From Gordonia sp. X0973 (GTDB taxonomy: Bacteria > Actinomycetota > Actinomycetes > Mycobacteriales > Mycobacteriaceae), in assembly GCF_013348785.1 (NCBI RefSeq), contig NZ_CP054691.1, positions 1,798,001-1,862,000 of the forward strand: a DNA stretch of 64,000 nucleotides, given 5' to 3'. The translations under genes and the position numbers were made by a program. Under the pieces are notes generated by a model. That model had not been told where the DNA came from, searched no databases, and saw only the letters and a list, made by a program, of their open reading frames with translations. Shown one piece after another: positions 46,825 through 56,470 of this stretch (positions within the stretch are counted from its first letter, which is position 1; every line of letters begins with the position of its first letter).

Positions 46825-48527
46825 ACCTGCCAACCCTCGGATTCGCGCCATCGGGTCCAGAGGTCGGCGAAGACGCCGCCACGGGCCAACAGCTCGTCCA
46901 CCTTGCCCGAGTCGGCGATCCTGCCCTCGTCGAGCACGATCACCTGATCGGCCAGCGACACCAGCGCGGGGCGGTGCGTCACGATGACGACCGTCCGCTC
47001 GCCGCGCACCTGCTCGAGGGCGTCCACGACGGCACGCTCGGTGATCGCGTCGAGCGCCGACGTCGCCTCGTCGACGAGCAGGACGCCGGACGGCTTGGCG
47101 AGCGCGCGTGCGAGGCCCACTCGTTGCCGCTCCCCGCCGGACAGCGAATTGCCGCCCTCACCGACCCGGGAATCCCATCCCGACTCCAACGTCCCGACCA
47201 ATTCCGTCAACTGTGACCGCTCGGCGAGTGCGACGAGCTTCCCGTCGTCGGCAGCCCCGATGTTCTCGCGCAGGGTGCCCGGCCGCAATTGCGTCGACTG
47301 GAACACGACCGACGAGCCCGCGAGGCGCGCACCGGCGGGCACGGCGTCGCCGCCGACCGAAACCCGACCCGACGTCGGCTCCCGCAGCCCGGCGAGCACG
47401 TCGAGCAGTGTCGACTTGCCCGATCCGGATGCGCCGACGACGACGGTGACCCCGCCGGCCGGGAGCACCGCGTCGACGCCCTCCAACGCGGGCGTGCCGT
47501 CCGGATAGGTGAATCCGACATCCTGCAGTCGGAGTTCGGGTGAACCGCCGACGGCGGCCTTCGACGAGTCGCCCTCCCCCGCTGCCGCCCGATCCTCCTC
47601 GACGATCTCGCGGATCTCACGGAAGGTGCGGGTCGCGGATGCGGTCGGCGTCGCCAGCAGCGACAGCGATCCGACGACCTCGACGATCCGCAGCAGCACC
47701 ACGATCATCGTCGCCGCCGAGATGCCGGATAGCTCGCCGTTCAGATAGAGCGCACCGGTGGTGACACCGAAGGCCAAGAGCGTGAGCTGCAGGACGATGC
47801 TGAAGACCAGGTCGCCGGGGATCTGCCAGGCCAGCAGCCGCAAGCCGCGGCTGCGCGACTGCCGCAACACCCCGTCGACGGTCCCGGTGCCCACACCCGA
47901 GCCGCGCAGCGTCGGTTGGGCCCAGGCGAACTCGAACACCTTGTCGTTGAGGCCGCGGATCGCCTCGGAGTACGACGCCTCGGCCCGGCTCACGGCCCGC
48001 GCCGAGGCGGTGAGCGCGAGGAACATCGCCAGTGCGCCGACCAGCGCGACGAGCGCGAGTTTCCACGAGACGAAGAACAGCAGCAGGCCCAGAAGCGGTG
48101 TCAAGACGAGCGCGTGGATCAGCGGCGAGCCGAGCAGCACCATGACCGACACGGACTCGGTACCGCCCAACGCCACCAGGTCGCGCAGACGCGACGCCCG
48201 CTCGGAGTGCAGGCGGCCCGGATCCAGGCGCCGGATGGCGCCCAGACCGGACTTCTCGACCGCGTCGAGGATGTGGAATCCGACGCGCAGTCCGGTGCGG
48301 CTCGCGGCGCTGTCGGCCGCCCACGAGCCGATCAGTTCCAGGATCAGCAACCCCACCCACGGCCACGCCGACTTCACGTCACCGCTGAACAGCGCGTTGA
48401 GGAAGGGGATGAGCGTCATGATCGCCGCGGCCTGCAGCACGGTGGCCAGCACGGTCAGGGCGTAGAACCGCACGCGCAGGGGTCGTGCTTGCGGACCGGT
48501 CACGGCCGCGATATCGGAGAAGATCAT
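46821..48527 (-). CDS. irtB: siderophore ABC importer subunit IrtB-like
   Basis: Half-transporter of 568 residues: six membrane segments in the first 310, then a nucleotide-binding domain with Walker A GASGSGKSTLL, signature LSGGERQRV and Walker B VLLVDEATSALD. In mycobacteria IrtAB form an exporter-fold complex that imports Fe-carboxymycobactin. ATG 48527 overlaps the irtA stop (4 bases). The frame remains open far upstream inside irtA, but the coupled ATG and the homologous start MIFSDIAA decide. It is convergent with the NTF2-like gene. Confidence 0.88.
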   Translation of the reverse strand: MIFSDIAAVTGPQARPLRVRFYALTVLATVLQAAAIMTLIPFLNALFSGDVKSAWPWVGLLILELIGSWAADSAASRTGLRVGFHILDAVEKSGLGAIRRLDPGRLHSERASRLRDLVALGGTESVSVMVLLGSPLIHALVLTPLLGLLLFFVSWKLALVALVGALAMFLALTASARAVSRAEASYSEAIRGLNDKVFEFAWAQPTLRGSGVGTGTVDGVLRQSRSRGLRLLAWQIPGDLVFSIVLQLTLLAFGVTTGALYLNGELSGISAATMIVVLLRIVEVVGSLSLLATPTASATRTFREIREIVEEDRAAAGEGDSSKAAVGGSPELRLQDVGFTYPDGTPALEGVDAVLPAGGVTVVVGASGSGKSTLLDVLAGLREPTSGRVSVGGDAVPAGARLAGSSVVFQSTQLRPGTLRENIGAADDGKLVALAERSQLTELVGTLESGWDSRVGEGGNSLSGGERQRVGLARALAKPSGVLLVDEATSALDAITERAVVDALEQVRGERTVVIVTHRPALVSLADQVIVLDEGRIADSGKVDELLARGGVFADLWTRWRESEGWQV

Positions 48528-51094
48528 GCCAGTGCCTCCATCGCCTGGTTCTGCATGCGCGCGTACAGCCCGTCGTTGGCCAACAGTTCGGTGCGGGTGC
48601 CCTGTTCGGCGATCTTCCCGTCGTCGAGGACGACGATGAGATCGGCCTCGGCGACCGTATGCAGTCGATGGGCGATCACCAAGACCGTGCGGCCCTCCAA
48701 CAGCTTCGAGAGGCCCTGGCGGACCTCCCACTCGGAGTCCGGATCGGCGGCGGCGGTCGCCTCGTCGAGCACGACGAGGCGAGGGTCGCCGAGCAGCGCC
48801 CGGGCGATCGCGATCCGCTGGCGTTGTCCGCCGGACAGGCTGTCGCGGTCGACGACGGTGTCGTAGCCGTCGGGCAGCGCCTCGATCTCGGCGGCGATGA
48901 AGGCGGTCCGCGCCGCGGCGGCGATCTGTTCGCGGGTGGCCTGAGGGTGGCCGAGAGCGATGTTGTCCGCGACGGTGCCGGCGATCAACTGCACGTCCTG
49001 CAGTACGACGGCGATCTGGCCCCGCAACTCGTCCTCGCCGATCGTCTTGAGGTCGACGCCGTCCAGGGTGACACTCCCCTCCGCCGGGTCCCACAACCGT
49101 GCGGCCAGGGCGGCGACTGTCGACTTGCCCGATCCCGACGGCCCGACGATGGCGGTGGTCCCACCGGGGATGGGCGTCAGGTCGAAGTTTTCGACGACGT
49201 TGCGCCCGGGGGTGTAGCCGAAGGTGACGCCGTCGAAGCGCAGACTCGCGGCCTCGGCGCCCCGCGGTGCCGGTTCGGTGCCCGCGGCCAATTCCGGTGT
49301 CGTGAGCAGGAGTTCCAGTGCGGACTTCGCCAGCATCCCCTCGCGCAGGCCGTTGGCCGCGTAGGACACCGCCAGCAGGCGGTCGCCGAAGGAGGTGCCG
49401 AGAACCAGGAACGGCAGGATGGCCGTCGCCGGCATCCAGCCGATTCCGACGAGCGCGGTGCCCGCGGTCGCGATCAGGACGAGCGACGTCAACGGGCGGT
49501 TGAGTTGGATCATCGTCGCCTTGGTGTCGATGGTGATCCGCTGCCATTCCTTGAGGAAGGCGTTCAGCTTCGCCAATTCGCCGGGGAAGTCGACGGTCGC
49601 GCGGTCGCCGAAGACCCGGCTGACCGGCTGGTTGCCGATGTAGTTCTCCGCCTCACCGGGCAGTGTCGCATTCCAGCGCAGCATCTGGTTCAGCCGCGGC
49701 CGGTCCGACAGGCCGAGCCGCACCATGATCACGACGTAGGCGACGATCGGGATGAGCAGCACCAGGGCCAATGTCCAGTTCACCGAGAAGAGGTAGCCGA
49801 GGATCACCAGCGGCGTGACGACCGCGGTCACCAGGTCGACGATCGCGTGCGTGACCAGGTAGTGCAGCGCCGTGATGTCGTCCTGGGCGAGTTTGCGCAC
49901 CTCGGCGTGGCGTCGGCCCTGGAACCAGCCCAGCGGCAGGCCGGTGAACTTCGTCATCACGCGCTGCCGCAGCGCGGCCGAGTAGAACTGGTCGTAGACG
50001 TGCAGCCCGGCCATGAGCAGGGCGGTGAGTGTGGCGCCGGCGACCAGGATGATCGCGCCGACGACACCGATCCGTACCAGCTCGTCTCGCGTCGCGCCCT
50101 CGACGAATCGTCTGGCGACCTCCGCGAACAGCACCAACGGGAGGACCGCCAGCGCCGCCAGGACCAGCGCGATGACGCCGCTGAGGATGAACGCGGGTTT
50201 CGCCGGGCGCAGGATCGATTGTTCCCGGGCCCGCTCCCGCGACGCCTTGAGCGCCTCCGTCTGCGTCTCCCGGACGGGTGCGGCAACGGCGGCCGCGGTC
50301 TCCTCGGTCCCCTCGTCGTCTACGCCGGTCAGGTCGACCTCTGCGGCGTCGACCTGTTTGCCCATCGCGCGGCCGCGGATCCAGTAGGCCTGGGCGTGCA
50401 TCGTCGCCTTGTTGTGGCCGTCCTCCAGCTGCAGTCGCGATCGGACGAGTCGGGTGGCGGTGGTCTCCGCGGCGACGAAGGACTTCCATCCGCGGAAGGA
50501 CTCGGTGCCCAGGGCGTCGACCAGCGCACGCGCGTCGTCGGTGCCGGGCACCCAGGTCACGGTCAGCTTCGGATGGTCTGGAAGGGGCAGGTCGCGATCG
50601 TCGTCATGGGTGTATTCGAGGTACACGCGGACCGGCACGGCGGGGTCGGCCGCCTTGATGATCGTGACGATCCCCGGCCACGAGGCGACGTCGCCGACGA
50701 GCAGGTAGCCGGCGGGTTGGTCGCCGGAGATGTCCCACCCGTCCCCGCCCAGGCGGTGCATGACGAGTTCGTCGCCGACCTGCGCCCGGGCCGCCCAGTG
50801 CGACGCCGGGCCCGCGGGTTCGTGGACGAGGAAGCAGATCGCGAAGGTCCCGGACGCGGGATCGGGGTCGAGGAAGGTGTATCCCCGCTGGTGCAGCTTG
50901 GTTCTGCCGTCCGGGTCCGGGAACCACGCGCGGATCCACGCCGACGGCAGCTCCCCGTCGGCATACAGCAGCGTGTCGCTGTGGAAATCGATCCGGATCA
51001 CCGACGACGTGATGTTCCGGATCGCGGTCGCCGTCGCGGTGTGGTCCTTGGCGCCCATCGCGCGAAGGATCGCGCCCTGCCAGCCCATCCCCAT
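48524..51094 (-). CDS. irtA: siderophore ABC importer IrtA-like with fused siderophore-interacting FAD domain
   Basis: The 856-residue protein fuses an N-terminal siderophore-interacting (ferredoxin-reductase-like) domain (about 10-270; RGYTFLDPDP near 70 for FAD) to an ABC half-transporter (about 285-856; GPSGSGKSTV, LSGGQRQRIAIA, VVLDEATAAAD). The SIP domain reduces the ferric siderophore in the cytoplasm after import by IrtAB. Length and order match the mycobacterial protein. A putative IdeR/DtxR box sits 16 bases upstream of ATG 51094, so iron repression is expected. Confidence 0.9.
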   Translation of the reverse strand: MGMGWQGAILRAMGAKDHTATATAIRNITSSVIRIDFHSDTLLYADGELPSAWIRAWFPDPDGRTKLHQRGYTFLDPDPASGTFAICFLVHEPAGPASHWAARAQVGDELVMHRLGGDGWDISGDQPAGYLLVGDVASWPGIVTIIKAADPAVPVRVYLEYTHDDDRDLPLPDHPKLTVTWVPGTDDARALVDALGTESFRGWKSFVAAETTATRLVRSRLQLEDGHNKATMHAQAYWIRGRAMGKQVDAAEVDLTGVDDEGTEETAAAVAAPVRETQTEALKASRERAREQSILRPAKPAFILSGVIALVLAALAVLPLVLFAEVARRFVEGATRDELVRIGVVGAIILVAGATLTALLMAGLHVYDQFYSAALRQRVMTKFTGLPLGWFQGRRHAEVRKLAQDDITALHYLVTHAIVDLVTAVVTPLVILGYLFSVNWTLALVLLIPIVAYVVIMVRLGLSDRPRLNQMLRWNATLPGEAENYIGNQPVSRVFGDRATVDFPGELAKLNAFLKEWQRITIDTKATMIQLNRPLTSLVLIATAGTALVGIGWMPATAILPFLVLGTSFGDRLLAVSYAANGLREGMLAKSALELLLTTPELAAGTEPAPRGAEAASLRFDGVTFGYTPGRNVVENFDLTPIPGGTTAIVGPSGSGKSTVAALAARLWDPAEGSVTLDGVDLKTIGEDELRGQIAVVLQDVQLIAGTVADNIALGHPQATREQIAAAARTAFIAAEIEALPDGYDTVVDRDSLSGGQRQRIAIARALLGDPRLVVLDEATAAADPDSEWEVRQGLSKLLEGRTVLVIAHRLHTVAEADLIVVLDDGKIAEQGTRTELLANDGLYARMQNQAMEALA

Positions 51095-51109
51095 ATGAAG
51101 CCTCCCAAA

Positions 51110-51128
51110 TTAGATGAGGCTTAGCTTA
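51110..51128. promoter_or_regulatory. IdeR/DtxR-like iron box upstream of irtA
   Basis: TTAGATGAGGCTTAGCTTA matches the consensus TTAGGTTAGGCTAACCTAA at 14 of 19 positions, including the central AGGCT. The site lies between the irtA start and the end of gabD. Confidence 0.65.
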
Positions 51129-51212
51129 GCGACATACCCTCCGGGGGTGCCAGGGCTACAGGTCGCAGATCACAATCGAGACGTCGCGATCGCGGCGGCG
51201 TACGAGGTCTGC

Positions 51213-52688
51213 CTATGCCCGCGACGGAGGCAATGCGATGTATTTCGTGTTGAGGTACTCCTCGATCCCCTCGGTGCCGCCCTCGGAGCCGAACCCGGAG
51301 TGCTTGATCCCGCCGAACGGTGCCGCGGCGTCGGAGATGACCCCGCGGTTGACCCCGACCATCCCGGACTGGATGCGCGCCGCCACGCGCTGCGTGCGCG
51401 CCAGCGACTCGGTGTAGAAATACGACGCCAGGCCGTAGGGGGTGCCGTTCGCGAGTTCGATCGCCTCGTCCTCGGTGTCGAATCCGACGATCGCGGCCAC
51501 CGGGCCGAAGATCTCCGCGTCGCGTATCTTCGCGTGCGCGGGGATGTCGTCGACGACCGTCGGCTGATAGAAGCAGCCGGGACCATCGATCCGCTTGCCG
51601 CCCGTCAACACCCGGGCGCCCGCCGCGACGGCGTCGTCGACGAGGGCCTCGATCGACGACAGCTGGCGCTCGTTGATGATGGCGCCGAGCCCGACGCCCT
51701 CCGCCCAGCCCGGTCCGACGCGGGTCGCGGCGATGCGCTCGGTCAACCGCCGGGTGAACTCGTCGCGCACCGAGTTCTGCACGTAGATCCGGTTGGCGGC
51801 GGTACAGGCCTCCCCGCCGTTGCGCATCTTGGCGGCCATCGCCCCGTCGAGCGCCGAGTCCAGGTCGGCGTCGTCGAAGACGATGAACGGAGCGTTGCCG
51901 CCCAACTCCATCGACGTGCGGAGCAGTTGCTCCGACGACTGCGCGACGAGTGCCTTGCCGACGCCAGTCGAGCCGGTGAACGACACTTTTCGCAACCGCG
52001 GGTCGCCCATGATCGCGGCGACGACCCCCTTGGAGTCCATCGTCGGCAGTACCGACAGCACACCGGCGGGCAGCCCGACGTCGGCGAAGACCTGCGCCAA
52101 CAGCAGCATGGTCAGCGGCGTGTCCTCCGACGGCTTGACGATGATCGTGCACCCGGCGGCCAGTGCCGGCCCGATCTTGCGGGTGCCCATCGCCAGGGGG
52201 AAGTTCCACGGTGTGACCGCCAGGCACATCCCCACCGGCTCCTTGGTAACGAGGATCTCCCCGTTTCCCGCGGGCGCGGTTGCCGTGCGGCCGCCGATCC
52301 GAACGGCCTCCTCGCTGAACCACCGGAGGAATTCGGCGCCGTAGGCGACCTCGCCTCGGCTCTCGGCGAGGATCTTGCCCATCTCCAGTGTCATCACCAG
52401 GGCGAAGTCGTCGGCGCGCGCGGTGACGAGTTCGAAGGCCTTGCGCAGGATCTCCGCCCGCTGCCGGGGCGGTGTGGCCGCCCACTGCGGCGCAACGGCC
52501 GCCGCGGCGTCCATCGCCGCGCGCGCATCGTCGACGGTGGCGTCGGCGACCGTGGCCAGCCGCTTACCGGTGGCCGGGTTGACGACCTCGAATTCACCGG
52601 CGGCAGAACGGGATTCACCGGCAATCCACAGGCCGGTGGGCACGCCTGCGGGCAGCTCGGGGACGGAATCAGCGGACACGACGGTCAC
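51213..52688 (-). CDS. gabD: succinate-semialdehyde dehydrogenase
   Basis: Oxidises succinic semialdehyde to succinate, ending GABA breakdown. The 491-residue ALDH has the catalytic Cys in NGGEACTAANRIYV, the general base Glu in MELGGNAPF and the NAD(P) region SFTGSTGVGKALV. GTG 52688 is 6 bases after the gabT stop on the same strand. The match to GabD is by motif and context, though other semialdehydes cannot be excluded. It is the last gene of the amine/GABA cluster. Confidence 0.9.
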   Translation of the reverse strand: MTVVSADSVPELPAGVPTGLWIAGESRSAAGEFEVVNPATGKRLATVADATVDDARAAMDAAAAVAPQWAATPPRQRAEILRKAFELVTARADDFALVMTLEMGKILAESRGEVAYGAEFLRWFSEEAVRIGGRTATAPAGNGEILVTKEPVGMCLAVTPWNFPLAMGTRKIGPALAAGCTIIVKPSEDTPLTMLLLAQVFADVGLPAGVLSVLPTMDSKGVVAAIMGDPRLRKVSFTGSTGVGKALVAQSSEQLLRTSMELGGNAPFIVFDDADLDSALDGAMAAKMRNGGEACTAANRIYVQNSVRDEFTRRLTERIAATRVGPGWAEGVGLGAIINERQLSSIEALVDDAVAAGARVLTGGKRIDGPGCFYQPTVVDDIPAHAKIRDAEIFGPVAAIVGFDTEDEAIELANGTPYGLASYFYTESLARTQRVAARIQSGMVGVNRGVISDAAAPFGGIKHSGFGSEGGTEGIEEYLNTKYIALPPSRA

Positions 52689-52694
52689 CTCTGT

Positions 52695-54047
52695 TCATCG
52701 GGTCGCCGCGCGAACGGCGTCGGCGAGGACGCCGATCCCCTCGTCCAGGAGGTCGTCGCCGATGACGAGCGGCGGCAGCAAACGGATCACGTTTCCATAT
52801 GTACCGCACGTGAGGACGACGACGCCCTCGGCGAGGGCCGCCGAGGCGATCGCCTTGGTCAGTGCTGGGTCGGGATCGGTGGTGCCGGGTGTGACGATCT
52901 CGACGGCGATCATCGCCCCGCGGCCGCGGATGTCGCCGATGACGCCGACCTCGTCGGCCAGTGCGCGCAGCTTCGCCGTCGCGGCCGCGTTGATGGCCCG
53001 CGCGCGGCCGGCGAGGTCGGCGCGCGCCATCGTCTCGATGGCCGCCAGTGCCGCGGCGCAGGCGACCGGATTGCCCCCGTAGGTCCCGCCGAGGCCGCCG
53101 GCGTGCACCGCGTCGAGCAGTTCGGCCCGCCCGGTGACCGCGGCCAGCGGCATCCCGCCGGCGATCCCCTTGGCCATCGTGATCAGGTCGGGCACGATGC
53201 CCTCGTCGTCGCAGGCGAACCACGAGCCGGTGCGCGCGAACCCGGTCTGCACCTCGTCGGCGATGAACACGACGCCGTGCTCGCGCGCCCAGTCGACGAG
53301 GGTGGGCAGGAAGCCGGGTGCGGGCACGATGAACCCGCCCTCACCCTGGATCGGCTCGATGATCATCGCCGCGAGCTGATCGGCCCCGATCTGCGTCTCC
53401 ATCTGGGCGATCGCCCGCCGCGCGGCGGCCACGCCGTCGTCCCCGAGCGGATCGCGGTACGGATAGGACATCGGCATGCGGTAGACCTCGGGTGCGAAGG
53501 GCCCGAAGCCGGTCTTGTACGGCATCGTCTTGGCGGTCAGCGCCATCGTCAGGTTCGTGCGCCCGTGATAGGCGTTGTCGAAGGCGACGACGGCTTCGCG
53601 GCCGGTGGCCAGTCGGGCCACTTTGATCGCGTTCTCCACCGCCTCGGCGCCCGAGTTGAAGAGCACCGTGCGCTTCTCGTGATCGCCCGGGGTCAACTCG
53701 TTGAGCTTCTCCGCGACCGCGACGTAGCCCTCGTACGGCGTGACCATGAAGCAGGTGTGCGTGAAGTGGGCCGCCTGCTCGGCGACGGCGGCGGCGACCC
53801 CAGGATCGCTGGCCCCGACGGTGGTGACGGCGATGCCGGCACCGAGGTCGATCAGCGAATTCCCGTCGACGTCGACGATCACTCCCCCGTCGGCGTCGAC
53901 CGCGTAGACGGGGACCGACGACCCGACGCCGGCGGCCACGGCGGCCCGGCGCCGGGCGGCGAGTTCCTCCGACCGCGGCCCGGGGATGGCGGTGCGGAGG
54001 ATGCGCCGCTGCGGCACCCGCGACGCGCTGGTGACGGTCGATGTCAT
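52695..54047 (-). CDS. gabT: 4-aminobutyrate aminotransferase
   Basis: Class III PLP transaminase converting GABA and 2-oxoglutarate to succinic semialdehyde and glutamate. The 450 residues show FIADEVQTGFARTG (PLP ring Asp) and the Schiff-base Lys in DLITMAKGIAGGMP. PLP-phosphate binding FNSGAEAVENA lies near 120. It is placed between the permease and gabD with 9-base and 6-base gaps, so it is cotranscribed. Confidence 0.94.
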   Translation of the reverse strand: MTSTVTSASRVPQRRILRTAIPGPRSEELAARRRAAVAAGVGSSVPVYAVDADGGVIVDVDGNSLIDLGAGIAVTTVGASDPGVAAAVAEQAAHFTHTCFMVTPYEGYVAVAEKLNELTPGDHEKRTVLFNSGAEAVENAIKVARLATGREAVVAFDNAYHGRTNLTMALTAKTMPYKTGFGPFAPEVYRMPMSYPYRDPLGDDGVAAARRAIAQMETQIGADQLAAMIIEPIQGEGGFIVPAPGFLPTLVDWAREHGVVFIADEVQTGFARTGSWFACDDEGIVPDLITMAKGIAGGMPLAAVTGRAELLDAVHAGGLGGTYGGNPVACAAALAAIETMARADLAGRARAINAAATAKLRALADEVGVIGDIRGRGAMIAVEIVTPGTTDPDPALTKAIASAALAEGVVVLTCGTYGNVIRLLPPLVIGDDLLDEGIGVLADAVRAATR

Positions 54048-54056
54048 GGGGACCTC

Positions 54057-55598
54057 CTAGGGCTCCGGCAGGGGTGGCGTGTCGCGGCTGAGGGTTTCGC
54101 CGCGGAAGAAGGCGGGGTGCGCCGATCGCCAGATGAGCATCAGGACCGCGCCCAGCAGCAGCAGGCCGAATCCCATGATGAAGACCAGTCCGATCCCGCC
54201 CACTGAGGTGCCGCTGCCGGAATCGGGGTTGAGACTCTCCTTCACCGAGATCACGAACACGGTGGCCAGGATGATCCCGCCGAGCAGCGGGAAGACCAGC
54301 TTGAAGACGATGTTGTGCACCGAGTCGAACAGTTCCCGGCGGAAGAACCAGACGCAGGCGAAGGCGGTGATCCCGTAGTACCAGCAGATCATGATGCCCA
54401 GCGCGGCGATGGTGTCCCACAGGGCGTGCTCGGAGAGCAGCTTCACCGCGACGTAGAAGACGCTGGTGACGATCGCCGAGACGACCGTCGCGAAGGTCGG
54501 GACCATGAACCGAGGATGGACCGTGGCGAGCTTGCGCGGGAACGCCCCGTAGGCGCCCATCGCCAGCATGGTGCGGGCCGCCGGGAGGAATGTGGTCTGC
54601 AGACTCGCGACCGAGGACGCGAAGATCGCCAGGAACAGCATCAACCCGCCGAAGCTGCCGAGCACCGGATTGGCCAGCGGCTTGAACACGTTCTCCGAGT
54701 TCGCCGTCGCCCCCAGGCCGATCCCCTTGTCGCCGACCCCGGCGTACATCATCACCGCGACCGCGACCAGCAGGTAGGTCAGCAGGATCGTGATGACGGC
54801 GAGGAGTCCCGCCCGGCCGGGCGTCTTCTCCGGGTCCTTGGATTCCTCGCCCAGGGTGAGGCAGGTATCCCATCCCCAGAACGCGAAGATCGAGCCGGTC
54901 ACGCCGACGATGAATGCTCCCAGGGCGAGCCCGCTGAACGGGTTGAACCAGCTCAGCGAGAAGGCGACGTGGAACTGCGAGCTCGACGCCCGCACGATGG
55001 CCATGACCGCGAAGACCACGAGGACGACCATCTGGAATCCGACGAGGGCGTACTGCACGACCTGGCTGGTGGTGATGCCCCGACCGGCTATCCAGGCCGC
55101 GACGGCGATGAACGCGAGTGTCGTCGCGATGTTGATCAGCTTGTTCCCGGACAGGTCGGCTATGTGGTCGTTGTGGAAGACCTGCGCGAGGAAGAGGTAG
55201 AAGAAGTCGACGGCGATCGCGGCGAGGTTGGAGAGCACGATAATGGTGGCGAGGACCATCCCCCAGCCGCACATCCACCCGACGTACGGTCCGAAGGCCT
55301 TGGTCGACCAGGTGAACGAGGCACCGCAGTCGGGCGCCCGCGAGTTGAGTTCGCGGTAGGCGTAGGCGGTGAGGAACATCGGGATGAACCCGGCGATGAA
55401 GATGGCGGGCATCTTCAACCCGACGGCCGCGACGATTACGCCGATACTGGCGGTCAGCGTGTACCCGGGGGCCACGCAGGACACGCCGAGGACCGCGCCG
55501 GCGAAGGTGCCGACCTTGCCCGTGGCGAGTCCCTTGTCGAGGAGGTCGGAGCCCTGGTGGGTCGTGACGACGGTCGGGGTGGGGTCGGGAGCGCTCAT
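54057..55598 (-). CDS. APC-family amino acid/GABA/polyamine permease
   Basis: About 12 hydrophobic segments over 513 residues, with the APC helix I motif APGYTLTASIGVI near 46 and AGFIPMFLTAYAYRELN after it. It likely imports GABA or a related amine; the cluster gives the clue, the sequence alone does not. ATG 55598 shares one base with the stress-protein stop (TGATG); GTG 55601 directly before it is the alternative. Confidence 0.88.
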   Translation of the reverse strand: MSAPDPTPTVVTTHQGSDLLDKGLATGKVGTFAGAVLGVSCVAPGYTLTASIGVIVAAVGLKMPAIFIAGFIPMFLTAYAYRELNSRAPDCGASFTWSTKAFGPYVGWMCGWGMVLATIIVLSNLAAIAVDFFYLFLAQVFHNDHIADLSGNKLINIATTLAFIAVAAWIAGRGITTSQVVQYALVGFQMVVLVVFAVMAIVRASSSQFHVAFSLSWFNPFSGLALGAFIVGVTGSIFAFWGWDTCLTLGEESKDPEKTPGRAGLLAVITILLTYLLVAVAVMMYAGVGDKGIGLGATANSENVFKPLANPVLGSFGGLMLFLAIFASSVASLQTTFLPAARTMLAMGAYGAFPRKLATVHPRFMVPTFATVVSAIVTSVFYVAVKLLSEHALWDTIAALGIMICWYYGITAFACVWFFRRELFDSVHNIVFKLVFPLLGGIILATVFVISVKESLNPDSGSGTSVGGIGLVFIMGFGLLLLGAVLMLIWRSAHPAFFRGETLSRDTPPLPEP

Positions 55599-56458
55599 CA
55601 CGCGTCCTCCTTCGGGACGATGACCATCGGGACGTCGAGGACCCGCAGCATCTTCGCCGCGGTGGAGCCGAGGAATAGGCGGCGGCGGGCCGCGAGGCGG
55701 CTCGAACCGACCATGATGAGGTCGCCGTCATGCCAGTCGAGCTTGTTGACCGCGTCTTCGACGGTCGGGCCGGTGACGATCTCCCAGCGCACCTCGGTGC
55801 CCGCGGGCAGCCTGGTCCGCGCGCTCTGGAACGCCTCTTGGGCGTGGTTGGTCGCGGCGGCGATCACCTCCTCGTCGGGGCGCCGCCCCCGCGCGGTGCG
55901 GTCGAGTGCGATCAGCGACACGACCCGCAACCGGGCGCCGGTCGCCTTCGCCGCGCGGATCGCGGTGTCGAACAGCAGGTCCGCCCCCGGCTTCATCCCC
56001 AGCGCGCAGGTGATCTCGCGGACCTTGGCGATCTTGGACCGGCGCGCACCCCGCGGTGACAACACGAGTGGAAGCGGCGACGAGTGCACCAATTCGTTGA
56101 CCGTGGAACCCAGCGTGTGGCCGCCGATCAACCCGCCGCCGGAACCGCCGACGATGATCGCCGACGCGCCGACCTGCTGCGCCTGCGCGATGATCCCCTC
56201 GGCGGCGGAGTCGGAGAAGGAGATGTGCGACGCGACCTCCACGTCGTCGGGGACGAGGTCGCGCGCCTGCGCCAACCATTCGTCGGCCTGTTCGGCCAGC
56301 ACCGCGTCGAAATCGCCCGAGTGCAGCGCGGCCTGCTCATCGGGCGGCAGGATCATCCCGATGTCGAGCGCCGCCGAGAGCGAGTGCGCGAGGCGCACGC
56401 CGATCGCGACGGCGTCGGCACCGCCGTCGGTGGCCAGATAAGCGACATAGAGCCTCAT
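55598..56458 (-). CDS. tandem universal stress protein
   Basis: The 286 residues contain two Usp domains (about 1-140 and 150-286); ATP-binding G-2X-G-9X-G(S/T)-like motifs appear as VGGSGGGLIGGHTLGSTVNEL in the first and VGSSRLAARRRLFLGSTAAKML in the second. ATG 56458 is chosen since GAGAGG lies 8 bases upstream; GTG 56467 is the longer alternative. It is inserted between the amine oxidase and permease genes, with a 12-base gap and a 1-base overlap, so it belongs to the operon. Perhaps it responds to aldehyde or peroxide by-products (inference). Confidence 0.85.
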   Translation of the reverse strand: MRLYVAYLATDGGADAVAIGVRLAHSLSAALDIGMILPPDEQAALHSGDFDAVLAEQADEWLAQARDLVPDDVEVASHISFSDSAAEGIIAQAQQVGASAIIVGGSGGGLIGGHTLGSTVNELVHSSPLPLVLSPRGARRSKIAKVREITCALGMKPGADLLFDTAIRAAKATGARLRVVSLIALDRTARGRRPDEEVIAAATNHAQEAFQSARTRLPAGTEVRWEIVTGPTVEDAVNKLDWHDGDLIMVGSSRLAARRRLFLGSTAAKMLRVLDVPMVIVPKEDA

Positions 56459-56470
56459 CGTCGACACCTC

